47,767 nucleotides of DNA. Origin: Rhodospirillales bacterium (GTDB lineage: Bacteria; Pseudomonadota; Alphaproteobacteria; UBA8366; JADFVY01). A program made the position numbers and the translations under genes. How positions within the stretch are numbered: position 1 is the stretch's first letter; every line of letters begins with the position of its first letter. The notes beneath the pieces are model-generated. The model was not told the DNA's origin. It made no database searches and saw only the letters and a program-made list of their open reading frames with translations. This document shows positions 1-8,605 of this stretch, piece by piece. The stretch covers positions 973,198-1,020,964 of the forward strand of contig CP070634.1 in the NCBI GenBank assembly GCA_020356105.1, given 5' to 3'.

Positions 1-122
1 TGCAGCCGGACAGCGAAATCGTGGCGATCAGGGACGGCAAGATCGTGGACGTTGACGTGATAGCGAGAGAAGCGCTGGCATTATACGAAAAACAGCGCGC
101 GAAATCCGACGGGGACCCGTAA
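1..122 (+). CDS. C-terminal end of an unrecognised protein (partial)
   Basis: An open frame enters from the left edge and ends at the TAA at 120-122. Its first complete codon is at position 3, giving 39 residues. The tail has a small hydrophobic and charged stretch (VAIRDGKIVDVDVIAREAL) and a basic, acidic end. That is too little to assign a family. The codon pattern is GC-rich in third positions and looks coding. No terminator was recognised in the 190 bases that follow. Confidence 0.5.
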   Translation, partial: QPDSEIVAIRDGKIVDVDVIAREALALYEKQRAKSDGDP

Positions 123-315
123 CGATATGGGGCGGGCAGCCGGCGCGATCCGGCGGCCTTATCATGTCCGCCGGTATCGCAGGTCGGGCCGTCGCCTGGC
201 CATTGAATGTCCGCATTCTGCCTGTAAGCCGAAGACTGTTCACGGCGTCAGGATGGTCTCGGAATAGCCAATAGTTGCCGTCACTATTGACTGCTTTGAG
301 GGCAATCGACCCCCG

Positions 316-672
316 TCAGGGCTTGCGCAAGGCCTTGACCAAAGCCGCGACATCTTCTTCGCCGTAACCTGCATGCATCGCGCGACTGATGATGTTTGCA
401 ACGAAGTCAGGAAACTCACTGCTAATTCCTGCATCCCGCGCTTGTTCATTGAACCGGCGGGAAACAACATCCCAAACCCCCACTGTCGCGTCTGGATCGA
501 GGTAGTCCTCATTCCTAATCCGATTTGCCAGGATACGCACTCGGTCGCCCTCGGGGAGCATCGATTCGAAGGCGTCGAGACCCACGTTTTCCGCTTCACA
601 TAGGCAAATGCTGTGGAAACCACCGATCATCTGGCCTATGCGCTGAGATAACCACGCAAGATCAAGGGTGAG
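316..672 (-). pseudogene. 5'-truncated NAD(P)-dependent oxidoreductase (imine reductase / 6PGDH-like C-terminal domain)
   Basis: The minus-strand frame ending at 316-318 encodes about 118 residues from 672. The first in-frame ATG is at 630, and an in-frame stop lies upstream at 697-699. The end, with EFPDFVANIISRAMHAGYGE and a final ALVKALRKP, resembles the helical C-terminal domain of imine reductases and related beta-hydroxyacid dehydrogenase-like proteins. In intact members this domain follows an N-terminal Rossmann fold of about 160-180 residues with a GxGxxG loop. No such fold is present, because the divergent GNAT gene starts at 710. I read this as the 3' remnant of a gene whose 5' part was deleted or replaced. 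It could be translated from the ATG at 630 as a 104-residue protein, but it could not bind NADPH in the usual way. The family assignment is by motif memory only. Confidence 0.5.
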
Positions 673-709
673 GTGAAATTCACACGCGGAGATGTGCTAC
701 ATACACGAC

Positions 710-1225
710 ATGAACACTGGATACCGAATACGCCGCGGGCAGGTGGAAGATGTTATCTCTCTCGCCAAACTGGCAGCCGAGACTTTCGAGGCCACCTATC
801 CAGACCTAACCAAGAAGGAGGTGAAGGAATACGTGCAGCAGGTATTCTCCGTTACCGAGATACGAGCCGAGCTTGCGCATGCCGGGATATTCCTACTGGT
901 TGACAGTTCTGACAACTTGGCCGGCTATTCCCACCTGAAAGCCTCTGATGCGCCTTCTGAAGTCCGCGCACTTCGCCCGATTGAACTGGTGCGCTTATTC
1001 TTGGTCGATAGCGCAAAAGGCCGTGGACTGGGTCACATGCTCTTAAGCAAGGGTTTGCGCTGGTCCTCAAGACGCGGGTACGACTCATGCTGGCTCAAAG
1101 TCTGGGATCAAAACCCTGGGGCCATAGGGTTTTATGAGAAACAAGGGTTTCACATCGCCGGTGAATCTCAATATACGACCGGCGGTATGAATGACCGGGT
1201 CTTGCTGATGGTCAAATCAATTTGA
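710..1225 (+). CDS. GNAT family N-acetyltransferase
   Basis: This 171-residue protein has the GNAT fold order. An N-terminal strand is followed by the acyl-CoA pyrophosphate loop at about residues 95-112 (LFLVDSAKGRGLG, the R/Q-x-x-G-x-G/A motif), then a motif B region (N135, then FYEKQGF at 141-147), as is typical of RimI-like and general GNATs. It transfers an acyl group from CoA to an amine, but the substrate cannot be inferred. The ATG at 710 is preferred because homologues usually begin a few residues before the IRRGQVEDV-like strand. An ATG at 692 would add six residues. The gene is divergent from the truncated oxidoreductase and is followed by a long gene-free stretch, so it looks like a single-gene unit. 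Confidence 0.85.
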   Translation: MNTGYRIRRGQVEDVISLAKLAAETFEATYPDLTKKEVKEYVQQVFSVTEIRAELAHAGIFLLVDSSDNLAGYSHLKASDAPSEVRALRPIELVRLFLVDSAKGRGLGHMLLSKGLRWSSRRGYDSCWLKVWDQNPGAIGFYEKQGFHIAGESQYTTGGMNDRVLLMVKSI

Positions 1226-1653
1226 CCGTCTTAGGAACCGTGAGTCGCAGCCTCAGTGATTCAGAACAATGGTGCCTTTGGGTGTCCGAGATGGGTCAGG
1301 AATACGCATAGGGTAGACCTATCGTCCGGTCGCAGAGCAACCTGTCCGTTTCGTTTCACACTGGGACTACCGTAACAGCGCAAAGTGGAAACTAAAACCA
1401 AGCCGGATTGCCATATGTCCGCCTTGGGTCAGGAGCAGCTGTGCCGAAGGCCTTTCGCCGGAGTCTGCCATAGCGCGGAAAGCAAACATGACCTGCCAAG
1501 TAGCGGACGTTCCGGGTGTCGCGCCCGCCCCCCTTGCATCGCAACGCATCTGCGTATATAAGGCCGCGCGGCGTGGGGACTGCCCCGCGCCCCGATAGCG
1601 CGTCCGGGCCCGATGGGTATGCCCGGCCGCTACGCAAGATGAAAGGACATGAA
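1226..1653. other. Intergenic region before the rpmI operon
   Basis: No gene is supported in these 428 bases. Short frames here lack family features and a ribosome binding site. The right half carries the likely rpmI operon promoter (1534-1562). The leader from there to the rpmI start is about 85 bases. I looked for an infC gene or an L20-type autoregulatory leader and saw neither. Confidence 0.6.
1534..1562 (+). promoter_or_regulatory. Sigma-70-type promoter of the rpmI-rplT-pheST operon
   Basis: A -35 element TTGCAT at 1534-1539 is separated by exactly 17 bases from a -10 element TATAAG at 1557-1562. These match the housekeeping consensus at 4-5 of 6 positions each, in otherwise very GC-rich DNA. 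Transcription would start near 1569, giving an 85-base leader before rpmI. No other good promoter was seen before pheT. Confidence 0.6.
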
Positions 1654-1854
1654 ATGCCCAAGATGAAGACGAAAAGCAGCGCGAAGAAGCGCTTCCGCCT
1701 GACCGCCAAGGGCAAGGTGCGGTTCAACAGCGCGGGCCTCAGCCACATGCTGCGCCGGCGCTCCCAGAAGATGAAGCGGACCAACCGCGGAACGCAGATC
1801 ATGGCCGCGTGCGACGCCAAGGTCGTCAAACGCAACTATCTGCCCAACGCCTGA
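1654..1854 (+). CDS. rpmI: 50S ribosomal protein L35
   Basis: This 66-residue, strongly basic protein begins [15 protein letters not shown] and contains the L35 signature in which an [13 protein letters not shown]-like patch follows a lysine-rich start. Length and sequence are typical of bacterial L35, a small protein of the large ribosomal subunit. The start at 1654 has an AAAGGA Shine-Dalgarno sequence at the usual distance. A longer in-frame extension to 1516 would run through the promoter and is rejected. It heads an operon with rplT, 26 bases downstream, then pheS and pheT. infC, often the first gene of this cluster in other bacteria, is absent here. Confidence 0.97.
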   Translation: MPKMKTKSSAKKRFRLTAKGKVRFNSAGLSHMLRRRSQKMKRTNRGTQIMAACDAKVVKRNYLPNA

Positions 1855-1880
1855 GCCCTCATCGTTAAGGAGACCGAATC

Positions 1881-2249
1881 ATGGCACGCGTCAAGCGGGG
1901 CGTTACCACGCACGCCCGTCACAAGAAAGTCATCAAGCTGGCCAAGGGCGCGCGCGGCCGCGCCAAGAACACCTTCCGCGCCGCGATCCAGCGGGTCGAG
2001 AAGAACCTGCAATACGCCTATCGCGACCGGCGCACGCGCAAGCGCGATTTCCGCGGCTTGTGGATCCAGCGCATCAATGCCGGCGCGCGGCAGCACGGCA
2101 TGACCTATTCGCAGTTTATGAACGGCCTGAAGAAGGCGGAGATCGATCTCGACCGCAAGATCCTGGCGGAGCTCGCGGTCAGCGAGCCGGCCGCGTTCGA
2201 GGCCCTGGTCGGCCAGGCGCGCGACGCGCTGGCCGCCGCCGCGAAGTAA
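1881..2249 (+). CDS. rplT: 50S ribosomal protein L20
   Basis: This 122-residue protein has the L20 start [17 protein letters not shown] and the conserved [14 protein letters not shown] segment near residue 58. L20 binds 23S rRNA and is essential for early assembly of the 50S subunit. Its basic N-terminal half contacts rRNA and its globular C-terminal half is helical, as seen here. The start has a TAAGGAGA Shine-Dalgarno sequence. It lies 26 bases after rpmI and 45 bases before pheS, so the four genes are probably co-transcribed. Confidence 0.97.
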   Translation: MARVKRGVTTHARHKKVIKLAKGARGRAKNTFRAAIQRVEKNLQYAYRDRRTRKRDFRGLWIQRINAGARQHGMTYSQFMNGLKKAEIDLDRKILAELAVSEPAAFEALVGQARDALAAAAK

Positions 2250-2294
2250 GGGGCAGAGGGCGGAGCGCCGCCGGGCACCGGCGGCGAGGATCCG

Positions 2295-3392
2295 ATGAGC
2301 GATCTTGAGGCACTCCGGGGGAGAATCGTCGAGGCGACGGCCGCCGCGACCTCTCCCGACATGCTCGAAATCGTCCGGGTCGAGGCGCTCGGCAAGAAGG
2401 GGACGGTCACCGGCCTGTTGAAGGAGCTCGGCCGGATCCCGGCCGAAGAGCGTCGCGAACGCGGTCAGGCCATCAACGCCCTCAAGGAAGAGGTCAGCGC
2501 GGCGATCGATGCCCGCAAGGCGGAGCTGGAGGCGGCCGCGCTGGACGCGCGGCTTGCCGCGGAATCGGTCGACGTGACCCTGCCGGCGCGACCGCAGCCG
2601 GATGGCCGGCTGCACCCGATCAGCCAGACAATGGACGAGATCGTCGCGATCTTCGGCGAGATGGGCTTCGCCATCGCAGAAGGGCCCGACATCGAGGATG
2701 ATTTTCACAACTTCACGGCGCTGAACATCCCGCCGGAGCATCCCGCGCGGCAGATGCATGACACCTTCTACCTGCGCGCCAAGGACGTCGGCAACCGCAT
2801 GGTGCTGCGCACCCACACCTCGCCGGTGCAGATCCGCGCCATGCAGGCGCTGATCAAGGGCGACGGCCCGGACGGCCTGCCGCTGCGTATCATCGCCCCG
2901 GGCCGCACCTATCGCTGCGACAGCGACATGACGCATACGCCGATGTTCCACCAGGTCGAGGGACTGATCGTCGACCGGACGACTCATATGGGGCATCTCA
3001 AGGGCTGTCTGATCGACTTCTGCCGCGCCTATTTCGAGGTGCCAGACGTGCCGGTACGGTTCCGGCCCAGCCATTTCCCGTTCACCGAGCCCTCGGCCGA
3101 GGTCGATATCGGCTGCAGTCGCGAGGGCGGCGAGCTGAGGATCGGCGACGGCGACGACTGGCTCGAGATCCTCGGCTGCGGCATGGTGCACCCGAACGTG
3201 CTGGCAGCCTGCGGAATCGATCGCGATATCTACCAGGGCTTCGCCTTCGGCATGGGGATCGAGCGCATCGCCATGTTGAAATACGGCATTCCCGACCTGC
3301 GGACCTTCTTCGACGCCGATCTGCGCTGGCTGAAGCATTACGGTTTCGTGCCGCTCGAGGTGCCGACGCTGATTCGGGGGCTGACGCCGTGA
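2295..3392 (+). CDS. pheS: Phenylalanine-tRNA ligase alpha subunit
   Basis: This 365-residue protein has the usual length for bacterial PheS. It catalyses phenylalanine activation and transfer to tRNA(Phe) as part of the (alpha-beta)2 enzyme. The N-terminal coiled-coil arm covers about residues 1-90. Class II synthetase motif 2 is visible near residues 202-222 ([20 protein letters not shown]) and motif 3 near 315-331 ([16 protein letters not shown]). The start codon is ATG at 2295. Its last codons overlap the GTG start of pheT by four bases (GTGA), indicating translational coupling of the two subunits. Confidence 0.97.
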   Translation: MSDLEALRGRIVEATAAATSPDMLEIVRVEALGKKGTVTGLLKELGRIPAEERRERGQAINALKEEVSAAIDARKAELEAAALDARLAAESVDVTLPARPQPDGRLHPISQTMDEIVAIFGEMGFAIAEGPDIEDDFHNFTALNIPPEHPARQMHDTFYLRAKDVGNRMVLRTHTSPVQIRAMQALIKGDGPDGLPLRIIAPGRTYRCDSDMTHTPMFHQVEGLIVDRTTHMGHLKGCLIDFCRAYFEVPDVPVRFRPSHFPFTEPSAEVDIGCSREGGELRIGDGDDWLEILGCGMVHPNVLAACGIDRDIYQGFAFGMGIERIAMLKYGIPDLRTFFDADLRWLKHYGFVPLEVPTLIRGLTP

Positions 3393-5797
3393 AGTTCACC
3401 CTGTCCTGGCTCAAGGACCACCTCGAGACCGACGCGTCGCTCGGCGAGATCACCGATGCCCTAACCGCCCTCGGCCTCGAGGTCGAGGGGGTGCATGACC
3501 CGGCGAAGGACCTTGCGGCCTTCACTGTCGGCTATGTCGTCGAGGCCAAGAAGCACCCGAACGCCGACAAGTTGAGCCTGTGCATTGTCGACACCGGCAC
3601 CGAGAAGGTCCAGGTGGTCTGCGGCGCGCCGAACGCACGGACCGGTATGAAAGGCGTGTTCGCGCCGGCCGGCACCTATATTCCGGGCACCGGGCTGGAC
3701 CTCAAGAAAGGGGTCATCCGCGGCGAGGAGTCGAACGGCATGCTCTGCTCCGAGCGCGAGATGGGCCTGTCGGACGAGCATCAGGGCATCATCGAGCTGC
3801 CGGAGGACGCGCCGGTCGGTGCGCCCTTCGCGAAAATCATGGGGCTCGACGATCCGGTCATCGAGATCGGCATCACCCCGAATCGTGGCGATTGTCTCGG
3901 CGTGCGCGGCATCGCCCGGGATCTGGCCGCAGCCGGGATTGGTACTCTGAAGGACTTCGCCACGGCCGAGCCGGTGCCGCCCGCCTTCGAGAGCCCGATC
4001 CAGTGGCGGCGGGAGTTTCCGAAGGGCCAGGACGATGCCTGCCCGATGGTCGTCGGCCGCTATTTCCGGAATCTTACAAACGGACCCAGCCCCGCCTGGA
4101 TGCAGCACCGTCTTCTGGCGATCGGCCTCAGGCCGATCTCTGCGCTGGTCGACATCACCAACTACGTCACCTTCGATCTCGGCCGGCCGTTGCATGTGTT
4201 CGATGCGGCGAAGCTCGAGGGCGGCACGCTGACCATGCGTTTTGCCAAGACCGGCGAGACGATTCTTGCCCTTGACGGCAAGGAATATGAACTCGAGGAG
4301 GGCATGACCTGCATCGCCGACGCACGGGGCGTGCATGGCATCGCCGGGGTGATGGGCGGCGAAGTCACCGGCTGCACGGCCGAGACCACTGAGATGTTTC
4401 TGGAGGTGGCGCTGTTCGATCCGATTCGCACCGCCGCGACGGGGCGCAGGCTCGGCATCGAGTCGGATGCGCGCTACCGCTTCGAGCGCACAGTCGACCC
4501 GGAATCGGCGCTGTGGGGCGCTGAGGTCGCGGCGCACCTCGTGCTCGATATCTGTGGCGGCGAGGCGAGCGACCTTTCAATCGCCGGCGAGATGCCGGAC
4601 ACCGCCCGCGAGGTGACGCTGCGGGCCGATCGCGTGAAGACGCTGGGCGGCGTGGACCTGCCGGTCAAAGCGCAACGGCAGATCCTCGAGGCGCTCGGCT
4701 TCGCGACGAAGGAGAGCAAGGGTGCGATCGTCGCCACCACGCCGTCCTGGCGCCCCGACATCACGATCGAGCCCTGCCTCGTCGAGGAGGTGCTGCGGGT
4801 CAAGGGCTTCGATGCGATCCCGGCGGTGCCGCTGGAACGCGAGAGCGACCTGCCGGAGCAGATCCTCACCCTGGGCCAGCGGCGCGAGAGCTTCGCCCGC
4901 AGGGTGCTGGCTGGCCGCGGCCTGCTGGAAGCGGTGACCTGGTCGTTCATGGCCGAGGACCAGGCGGCGCTGTTCGGCGGTGTGCCCGCGCAACTTCACC
5001 TCGAGAATCCAATCAGTGCCGATCTTGCGGTGATGCGCCCCTCAATTCTCGCCAATCTCGTTGCCGCTGCGGCGCGCAACACCGACCGCGGTTACCCCGA
5101 TCTCGGCCTGTTCGAGGTCGGCCCGGCCTGGCGAGACGACACGCCGGAGGGCGAGGACATCGTTGCTGCCGGCCTGCGCGCCGGCAATTCCGGACCGCGC
5201 CACTGGGCGGCGGCGTCGCGCGCCGTGGACGCCTTCGACGCCAAGGCGGATGCGCTCGCGGTGCTGGCGGCGTGCGGCGCACCGGTCGACAATCTCCAAG
5301 TCACGCGTGATGCGCCAGACTGGTATCATCCCGGGCGGTCCGGAACGTTGCGGCTCGGTCCCAACGTGCTGGCCCGGTTCGGCGAGATCCACCCGCGCGT
5401 CTTAAGAGCGATGGGCATGAAGGGTCCGGCGGCCGGATTCGAGATCTTCCTGCACCACATCCCGCAGCCGCGCGCGAAGGGCGGCAAGACGCGGGCCCTG
5501 TTGCGGCCTTCGCCGTTCCAGCCGGTGGGCCGGGATTTCGCCTTCGTGGTCGACGCCGAGGTGCCGGCGGAGGCACTGATCCGCGCCGCTAGGGGCGCCG
5601 ACAAGACGCTGATCAGCGAGGTCAGCCTGTTCGATGTTTACGAGGGCGAGGGGGTGGCCGAGGGCAAGAAATCGGTTGCCGTAGCCATCACCCTGCAGCC
5701 GCGGGAGAAGACGCTGACCGACGAGGAGATCGAGCGCGTCTCGGCCGCGGTGATCGCCGCGGTCGAAAAGCAGACCGGCGGCGTATTGCGCGCCTGA
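3389..5797 (+). CDS. pheT: Phenylalanine-tRNA ligase beta subunit
   Basis: This 802-residue protein has the full bacterial PheT length. It contains an N-terminal tRNA-binding OB-fold at about residues 40-150 ([16 protein letters not shown]), then the B3/B4 editing domain, the B5 domain, the catalytic-core-like domain, and a C-terminal ferredoxin-fold anticodon-binding domain from about residue 705 ([17 protein letters not shown]). It edits mischarged Tyr-tRNA(Phe) and positions tRNA for PheS. Translation begins at a GTG that overlaps the pheS stop codon. It is the last gene of the operon, and a gene-poor stretch with a repeat follows. Confidence 0.97.
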   Translation: MKFTLSWLKDHLETDASLGEITDALTALGLEVEGVHDPAKDLAAFTVGYVVEAKKHPNADKLSLCIVDTGTEKVQVVCGAPNARTGMKGVFAPAGTYIPGTGLDLKKGVIRGEESNGMLCSEREMGLSDEHQGIIELPEDAPVGAPFAKIMGLDDPVIEIGITPNRGDCLGVRGIARDLAAAGIGTLKDFATAEPVPPAFESPIQWRREFPKGQDDACPMVVGRYFRNLTNGPSPAWMQHRLLAIGLRPISALVDITNYVTFDLGRPLHVFDAAKLEGGTLTMRFAKTGETILALDGKEYELEEGMTCIADARGVHGIAGVMGGEVTGCTAETTEMFLEVALFDPIRTAATGRRLGIESDARYRFERTVDPESALWGAEVAAHLVLDICGGEASDLSIAGEMPDTAREVTLRADRVKTLGGVDLPVKAQRQILEALGFATKESKGAIVATTPSWRPDITIEPCLVEEVLRVKGFDAIPAVPLERESDLPEQILTLGQRRESFARRVLAGRGLLEAVTWSFMAEDQAALFGGVPAQLHLENPISADLAVMRPSILANLVAAAARNTDRGYPDLGLFEVGPAWRDDTPEGEDIVAAGLRAGNSGPRHWAAASRAVDAFDAKADALAVLAACGAPVDNLQVTRDAPDWYHPGRSGTLRLGPNVLARFGEIHPRVLRAMGMKGPAAGFEIFLHHIPQPRAKGGKTRALLRPSPFQPVGRDFAFVVDAEVPAEALIRAARGADKTLISEVSLFDVYEGEGVAEGKKSVAVAITLQPREKTLTDEEIERVSAAVIAAVEKQTGGVLRA

Positions 5798-6141
5798 CGC
5801 CGGCGCGGTCACTATCGGATATTCCTGCTGCTGCCGGGCCTATTGCCGAAGCCGCGGCCTCATGCTTCGGGACGCCCCCTCCGGGGCTCCTCAGCATGAG
5901 GACGCTCCGCCGTTCGAACGTCTTGGTCCCTAATATCCCGCACGATCGTTGCTGCGGTGCGAGCGTTGGCACGGCACGCTGCGGCATGTCGCGCAGCAGA
6001 AAACTGAAATCGTAGTTGACGGATATGCCCGTGCCGCGGAAAGTCTATGGTGAGGCCACGCGCAAGGTGATGCTGGTACGCTCGCGCCGCTGTCGCCCGT
6101 GGCTGGAAGAGTAGCTGGACCAACCGAATGATTGGGACGAC
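5798..6141. other. Intergenic region with one interspersed repeat
   Basis: No convincing gene lies in these 344 bases between pheT and the J-domain gene. The main structure is the palindrome at 5858-5901. A 29-codon frame at 6025-6114 (MPVPRKVYGEATRKVML...) looks mildly protein-like but is too short to support. A clear intrinsic terminator for pheT was not seen. Confidence 0.5.
5858..5901. repeat. Interspersed palindromic repeat (alphaproteobacterial CCTCATGCT...AGCATGAGG type)
   Basis: Perfect 9-base inverted arms, CCTCATGCT at 5858-5866 and AGCATGAGG at 5893-5901, enclose a GC-rich centre that also contains a CCCC/GGGG pairing. I recognise this as the kind of palindromic element scattered between genes in many alphaproteobacterial genomes. 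It would fold into a strong hairpin in RNA from either strand. It may limit read-through after pheT. Only one copy of this type was noticed in the window. Confidence 0.7.
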
Positions 6142-6804
6142 ATGCCCCGCGCGCCGCGGCACGCCGCCGAAAATCTCTCGAGCAAGTCCTATGTGGTGCC
6201 GTGCTCCAGCACCTTCCGCGATTCCGTGTTGGACCTGGCCGCGCGTCGCAAGGTCAATCCCGGCGAGCTCGCGCGGGCGGTGCTGCTGCTGCTACCGGCG
6301 AAGGCCGCGGCCTTTCCGGATCCGGGCGAGCCGGAGCCGGGCGACCGGGAGACCGTGATCCTGAAAACGGGTGCGAATGCGGGCAAGCACTGGCGCCGCA
6401 AGCCGCGGCTGCAGGTGCGCACGCTGGCTGGCCGCAGCGCGGCGCAGATCCGCGCCGCTCTTGCCCTGGCGCTGGCCATGGAAGGTGGCGAGGTGACGCT
6501 GACGATGGAGGATGGCGGCGCCCCAACTGCAGCCGAGAAATTGACGCGCGCGCAAGCCGAGATTGCCCACCTGCGGCGTCAGGTGCAGGCGCTTTCATTC
6601 GAACCGCTCGCCAACGGCGTGCGCAGCCGCGCGCAGGCGCTCCACATTCTCGGGCTGGCCCCGGGGGCCGTTCCCGATGCGGCCGAGATTCGCCATCGTT
6701 ACCGCAAGCTCGCCGCGATTCACCATCCCGACGGCGGCAACGGCGATCACAAGCGCATGAGCCAGCTCAACGAGGCGGTGCGGATCTTGCGCGGCAAGGG
6801 CTGA
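6142..6804 (+). CDS. J-domain (DnaJ-like) protein with unrecognised N-terminal region
   Basis: This 220-residue protein ends in a J domain. At about residues 170-218, ALHILGLAPGAVPDAAEIRH precedes the HPD tripeptide (about 193-196, IHHPDGG) that stimulates Hsp70 ATPase activity. The J domain is C-terminal, unlike DnaJ, and lacks the G/F-rich and zinc-finger regions. The N-terminal 120 residues show a segment like an ordered helix-turn (LDLAARRKVNPGELARAVL) and no membrane segment, so it is probably a cytosolic co-chaperone with its own client-binding part. The start at 6142 is chosen as the first ATG in this frame with family-like sequence. It is convergent with tspO. Confidence 0.8.
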   Translation: MPRAPRHAAENLSSKSYVVPCSSTFRDSVLDLAARRKVNPGELARAVLLLLPAKAAAFPDPGEPEPGDRETVILKTGANAGKHWRRKPRLQVRTLAGRSAAQIRAALALALAMEGGEVTLTMEDGGAPTAAEKLTRAQAEIAHLRRQVQALSFEPLANGVRSRAQALHILGLAPGAVPDAAEIRHRYRKLAAIHHPDGGNGDHKRMSQLNEAVRILRGKG

Positions 6805-6844
6805 GGACGATCCCGCCGGATGCGACATCGCGTTCGCGTCTACC

Positions 6845-7360
6845 TCAGTTTATCAGGAAAAGCGCGGCGTTCAGCGCTGTCGCGTAACACACCCAGAGAA
6901 AATAGGGGGCCATCAGCGCCCCGGCCCAGCGGTCGATCCGCCAGAACAGCCTGGCGCTGACTGCGATGGCGAGTAGCAGGACGACGATCTCAGCCAGAGC
7001 CAGTTCGATCCGTTGCAGGCCGAAAAATAGGAACGACCATGCGAGGTTGAGGGTGAGTTGAACCGCGAAGGCCGAAAGTGCCGGCCAGGTCGTGCGGATC
7101 GGCGCACGACGCCAGACCCGCCAGGCGGCGATCGCCATCATGACGTAGAGCGCTGTCCAGACGATCGGGAAAACCCAGTCCGGCGGGTTGAACGCGGGTT
7201 TGTCGAGCGCGCGGTACCAGGTGTCGATACTACCCCTGGTCACCGCGCCGCCGATGATCGAAACCGCGGCGCAGGCCGCCGCGAACGCCAGCAGGCCGAG
7301 GATATCGCGGCCCCGCGAACGCGGCCCCGGCGGTGGCGCTGTCATGCCGGGCTCACTCAT
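6845..7360 (-). CDS. tspO: TspO/MBR family tryptophan-rich sensory protein
   Basis: This 171-residue protein has five predicted membrane helices and the TspO signature WYRALDKPAFNPPDWVFPIV at about residues 48-67, followed by W-rich helices (LNLAWSFLFFGLQ). TspO proteins bind porphyrins and cholesterol-like ligands. In Rhodobacter, TspO tunes tetrapyrrole and photosynthesis gene expression in response to oxygen. The start ATG at 7360 lies eight bases inside the end of the histidine phosphatase gene, so the two are coupled. It is the last gene of a minus-strand run that also holds a haem-binding SOUL protein and glutathione peroxidase, a context that suits tetrapyrrole or oxidative-stress handling. 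Confidence 0.93.
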   Translation of the reverse strand: MSEPGMTAPPPGPRSRGRDILGLLAFAAACAAVSIIGGAVTRGSIDTWYRALDKPAFNPPDWVFPIVWTALYVMMAIAAWRVWRRAPIRTTWPALSAFAVQLTLNLAWSFLFFGLQRIELALAEIVVLLLAIAVSARLFWRIDRWAGALMAPYFLWVCYATALNAALFLIN

Positions 7361-7925
7361 CGGCGATCGTCCCGACGACCGTGAGCTCGCCGGTTTCGCT
7401 CCGGCGGACGACGACCAGCTCTCCCGAAGCTGGGTATATTCCGGTCAGTGCCGTGATGTTCACTTGGTGGGTCACCAGCACCAGCGGGGTATCGAGCGTC
7501 TGGTCGGACAGCCACTGCCGCAGGGCGCGGGTCTGCGGCTCGCGCTGGCCCGATCTCTGAAAGAACGAGTTGAGCGACCGCAATTCCGTCGCCGGGCCGA
7601 GATCCAGCAGCTGCGCCGTCTCCCGGCATCGGCACCACTGGCTGGTATAGACCCGCGCCGCCGCGATGCCGTTGGCCTTGAAGCCGGCGCCGATTTGCGC
7701 CGCCTGTTCACGCCCGGCATCGGAGAGATTCCGCTGCGTGCGACAATCGCTGAGCTTGAAGTTCGACGGGTCGCCCGTCCCCGGCGCGATCGCGTGTCGC
7801 AACAGCGCGACATGCCCGTCCGTGCGAAGGGCGGACCATAGGGCCGCTTCGTCGGCCGCCGCCCGCGCAGCGGTGAGACCGAGCAGAACAAGGATCGCAC
7901 AGCCGACGCGCAACCTTCCTGTCAC
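7353..7925 (-). CDS. Secreted histidine phosphatase family protein
   Basis: From the GTG at 7925 the protein has 190 residues. A signal peptide (GCAILVLLGLTAARAAA) is followed by a histidine phosphatase core with the RH motif (VALLRHAIAPG) and the second catalytic histidine in LVLVTHQVNIT. It likely removes phosphate from a periplasmic substrate, but the specificity is unknown. An alternative ATG at 8081 overlaps the DUF3429 stop as ATGA and would add 52 arginine-rich residues before the signal peptide. I prefer 7925 because that extension is unlike secreted proteins, although the overlap argues for translational coupling. Its 3' end overlaps tspO by eight bases. Confidence 0.8.
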   Translation of the reverse strand: MTGRLRVGCAILVLLGLTAARAAADEAALWSALRTDGHVALLRHAIAPGTGDPSNFKLSDCRTQRNLSDAGREQAAQIGAGFKANGIAAARVYTSQWCRCRETAQLLDLGPATELRSLNSFFQRSGQREPQTRALRQWLSDQTLDTPLVLVTHQVNITALTGIYPASGELVVVRRSETGELTVVGTIADE

Positions 7926-8077
7926 GCGTTCCAGTCGCGACGGTCTCGGATGGCCGCCAACCGGCTCCCGGCGCGGTCGCAGTTCGACTCGCCCGGGTCG
8001 GGACGGCATGGCCAAGGATTCGCATTTGCCGACGCTGTCCTGCCGCCTGCGGTCTGCGGTCCCTTCTTCCCGGCCGG

Positions 8078-8605
8078 TCATCCGGCCGCACCGACCACAA
8101 GCGCGGCGACAACGACGCCCGTCAGGGGGAGCCGCAATCTGCGATACCAGAGCGGAGCCTCGCCGATTCGGCTGGCACGGCCATCGAACAACAGCATACC
8201 GGTGAAAGCCGCTGCCAGGATCAACAGGCCCAGCGGCCGGGCCACGAACAGCGCGCCCCAGCCGACGAGCGACGGTATAACGCTGTAGGCGAGGCGGCGG
8301 GCAGTGCGACAGACGCCGCTATCCGGGCCGAGTCCGGCCATCGCAAGACCCCAGTGGACGCCGCCGAGGAACGAGAGGATGACGGCGCCATATGCGGCGA
8401 GTGCCAGGCGGGCGAACTCCCCGAGCGCCGGCTCGGCCGCCAGGCCGGCCGCGGCAAGACCCACGAATGGCAGCGCGCCGAGGCCGCCGAGCCATTTCGC
8501 GGTCGGCGGCACGGCCGGCGGCCCAGCGTTGGTGCCGCCGTGCCCGTGTGGCGCGCTAGCCTCGCCGCGCGATGCCTCGCGCATCGTGTCGTCCAGAACG
8601 GTCAT
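8078..8605 (-). CDS. DUF3429 family membrane protein
   Basis: This 175-residue protein has a hydrophilic N-terminus of about 40 residues and then four to five hydrophobic helices. The segment YGAVILSFLGGVHWGLAMAG is the hallmark of the DUF3429 family, whose function is unknown. The ATG at 8605 overlaps the ubiG stop as ATGA, so the protein is translationally coupled to UbiG. A much longer frame that reaches 9136 runs antisense-style through ubiG in another frame and is not real. Its place between a ubiquinone methyltransferase and a phosphatase suggests an inner-membrane role, but nothing more specific. Confidence 0.85.
   Translation of the reverse strand: MTVLDDTMREASRGEASAPHGHGGTNAGPPAVPPTAKWLGGLGALPFVGLAAAGLAAEPALGEFARLALAAYGAVILSFLGGVHWGLAMAGLGPDSGVCRTARRLAYSVIPSLVGWGALFVARPLGLLILAAAFTGMLLFDGRASRIGEAPLWYRRLRLPLTGVVVAALVVGAAG

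Noticed and set aside
1836-3338. A 500-codon minus frame opposite rplT and pheS
   Set aside because: It is a shadow of a GC-rich coding region with no recognisable domain, and lies wholly over well-supported genes.
6025-6114. 29-codon frame MPVPRKVYGEATRKVML...
   Set aside because: It is too short, has no clear Shine-Dalgarno sequence, and I recognise no family. It may be a fragment, but cannot be supported.
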